6,503 bases of DNA from an uncultured Porphyromonas sp. (lineage in GTDB: Bacteria; Bacteroidota; Bacteroidia; Bacteroidales; Porphyromonadaceae): positions 1 to 6,503 of the forward strand of contig USJF01000074.1 in assembly GCA_900554935.1 (NCBI GenBank), read 5' to 3'. The position numbers and the translations under genes are program-made. Below the pieces are notes generated by a model. It ran no database searches. It was given only the letters and a program-made list of their open reading frames with translations, and was not told the origin of the DNA. Below are positions 5,770-6,503 of the stretch, piece after piece. How positions within the stretch are numbered: the stretch's first letter is position 1; every line of letters starts with the position of its first letter.

Positions 5770-6503
5770 ACAGAATCAGCATGGCATCGCCATATTGCCC
5801 AAAGCGATACCCCTCCTTCACTGCCGTTTTATACGCCTTCATTACCTTGTCATAGCCACCAAAAGCAGCCACCAACATCAGCAGCCACGAGTAAGGCATA
5901 TGGAAGTTCGTCACCATCGCATTCTGTAGCCCATAGCGGTATTCAGGGAAAATAAACTTACTAGACCACCCATCATAAGGCTTCACGAATCCATCCATAC
6001 TCACAGCCGTCTCCAGCGCTTTCGCCACAGAAGTTCCTACCGCCACGATACGCTTCTTTTGCTCCACCGCCTTATTGATCGTGTCACACGTCTCCTGATT
6101 AATAATCATTCGCTCCGAACCCATCTTGTACTTTGATAGGTCATCCACATCGATCTCATCATACATCACACGGCTCGTGTGTAGCGTTAGCGACGTAAAT
6201 CGTATATCCTTCAGCTCAAAGCGCTTCATTAGCTCCCTACTAAAGTGTAGCCCCGCAGCAGGCGCCACCACTGCTCCCTCCTCCGTGGCGTAGATCGTCT
6301 GATAACGCTCCTCATCCTCCGGCTCCACAGGCCTACGGATATAGTCAGGTAGTGGTGTCTCACCTAGCGAAAAGAGCGCCTCCTTAAATTCATCATAAGT
6401 GCCGTCGAAGGCAAACTTTAGGATACGGCCCCTTGACGTAGTATTATCCACCACCTCCGCTACTAGTTCATCATTCTGCCCAAAAAAGAGCTTATTAACG
6501 ATT
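5768..6503 (-). CDS. queA: S-adenosylmethionine:tRNA ribosyltransferase-isomerase, C-terminal part (start beyond the right edge)
   Basis: QueA moves the ribosyl part of S-adenosylmethionine onto 7-aminomethyl-7-deazaguanine in tRNA, forming epoxyqueuosine, the precursor of queuosine at wobble position 34. About 244 codons are visible. The frame is open to the edge (it begins ...IVNKLFFGQNDELVAEV), so the GTG at 6454 is internal and not the start. Roughly the first third is missing. Family motifs present are DNTTSRGR, SLGETPLPDYI, DEERYQTIYA, GAVVAPAAGLHFS, VAVGTSVAKALETA, TNFHMPYSWLLMLVAAFGG and EGYRFGQYGDAML. After LTLH, where most family members have a glycine-rich VGxGTF-like stretch, this protein reads TSRVMYDEI. 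The reading frame is intact through that point, so it is a real substitution. The gene is the most upstream one visible; folK follows after 10 nt. The rest of the queuosine pathway is not in the window. Confidence 0.95.
   Translation of the reverse strand, partial: IVNKLFFGQNDELVAEVVDNTTSRGRILKFAFDGTYDEFKEALFSLGETPLPDYIRRPVEPEDEERYQTIYATEEGAVVAPAAGLHFSRELMKRFELKDIRFTSLTLHTSRVMYDEIDVDDLSKYKMGSERMIINQETCDTINKAVEQKKRIVAVGTSVAKALETAVSMDGFVKPYDGWSSKFIFPEYRYGLQNAMVTNFHMPYSWLLMLVAAFGGYDKVMKAYKTAVKEGYRFGQYGDAMLIL

Noticed and set aside
6452..6454. GTG at 6454 as the start of QueA
   Set aside because: The frame continues upstream to the edge with family-like sequence (NKLFFGQNDELVAEV), and the usual protein is about 100 residues longer at the N-terminus.
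1..6503. CRISPR array, insertion sequence, tRNA or integration site
   Set aside because: No direct repeats with spacers, transposase, terminal inverted repeats or cloverleaf-like sequence were seen; coding sequence fills nearly the whole window.

Overview
The window reads as a single leftward (minus-strand) operon fragment from a member of the Bacteroidota, most likely Bacteroidales and perhaps close to Porphyromonas. This assignment rests on family resemblance recalled from memory: the CCA-adding enzyme, QueA, RuvX, deformylase and YfhO-like protein all carry sequence flavours typical of that group. Shine-Dalgarno signals are sparse, which also fits. No rRNA or other phylogenetic marker is present, so genus level is a guess.

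From right to left, in the direction of transcription, the genes are: queA (start beyond the right edge), folK, ruvX/yqgF, def, a large exported TPR protein, a CCA-adding tRNA nucleotidyltransferase, and a multi-membrane-spanning YfhO-like protein that runs off the left edge. The spacing is very tight: 10 nt, a 16-nt overlap, 2 nt, 2 nt, 39 nt and 3 nt. There is no stretch over 300 bases without a gene. I see no promoter, terminator, tRNA, mobile element, CRISPR array or long nucleotide repeat. The arrangement suggests one transcript whose promoter lies beyond the right edge and whose end lies beyond the left edge.

Functionally this is mainly a translation-support cluster. QueA makes the queuosine precursor in tRNA. 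The CCA enzyme builds tRNA 3' ends. RuvX is the family implicated in 16S rRNA 5' maturation. Deformylase removes the formyl group from new proteins, and FolK feeds the folate pathway that supplies that formyl group. The two envelope proteins, the TPR protein and the YfhO-like protein, are the least understood members.

I did not find a convincing undescribed system. The points most worth checking are the TPR protein, which has two TPR blocks flanking an unassigned middle domain, a divergent motif in QueA, and the start site of the CCA enzyme.
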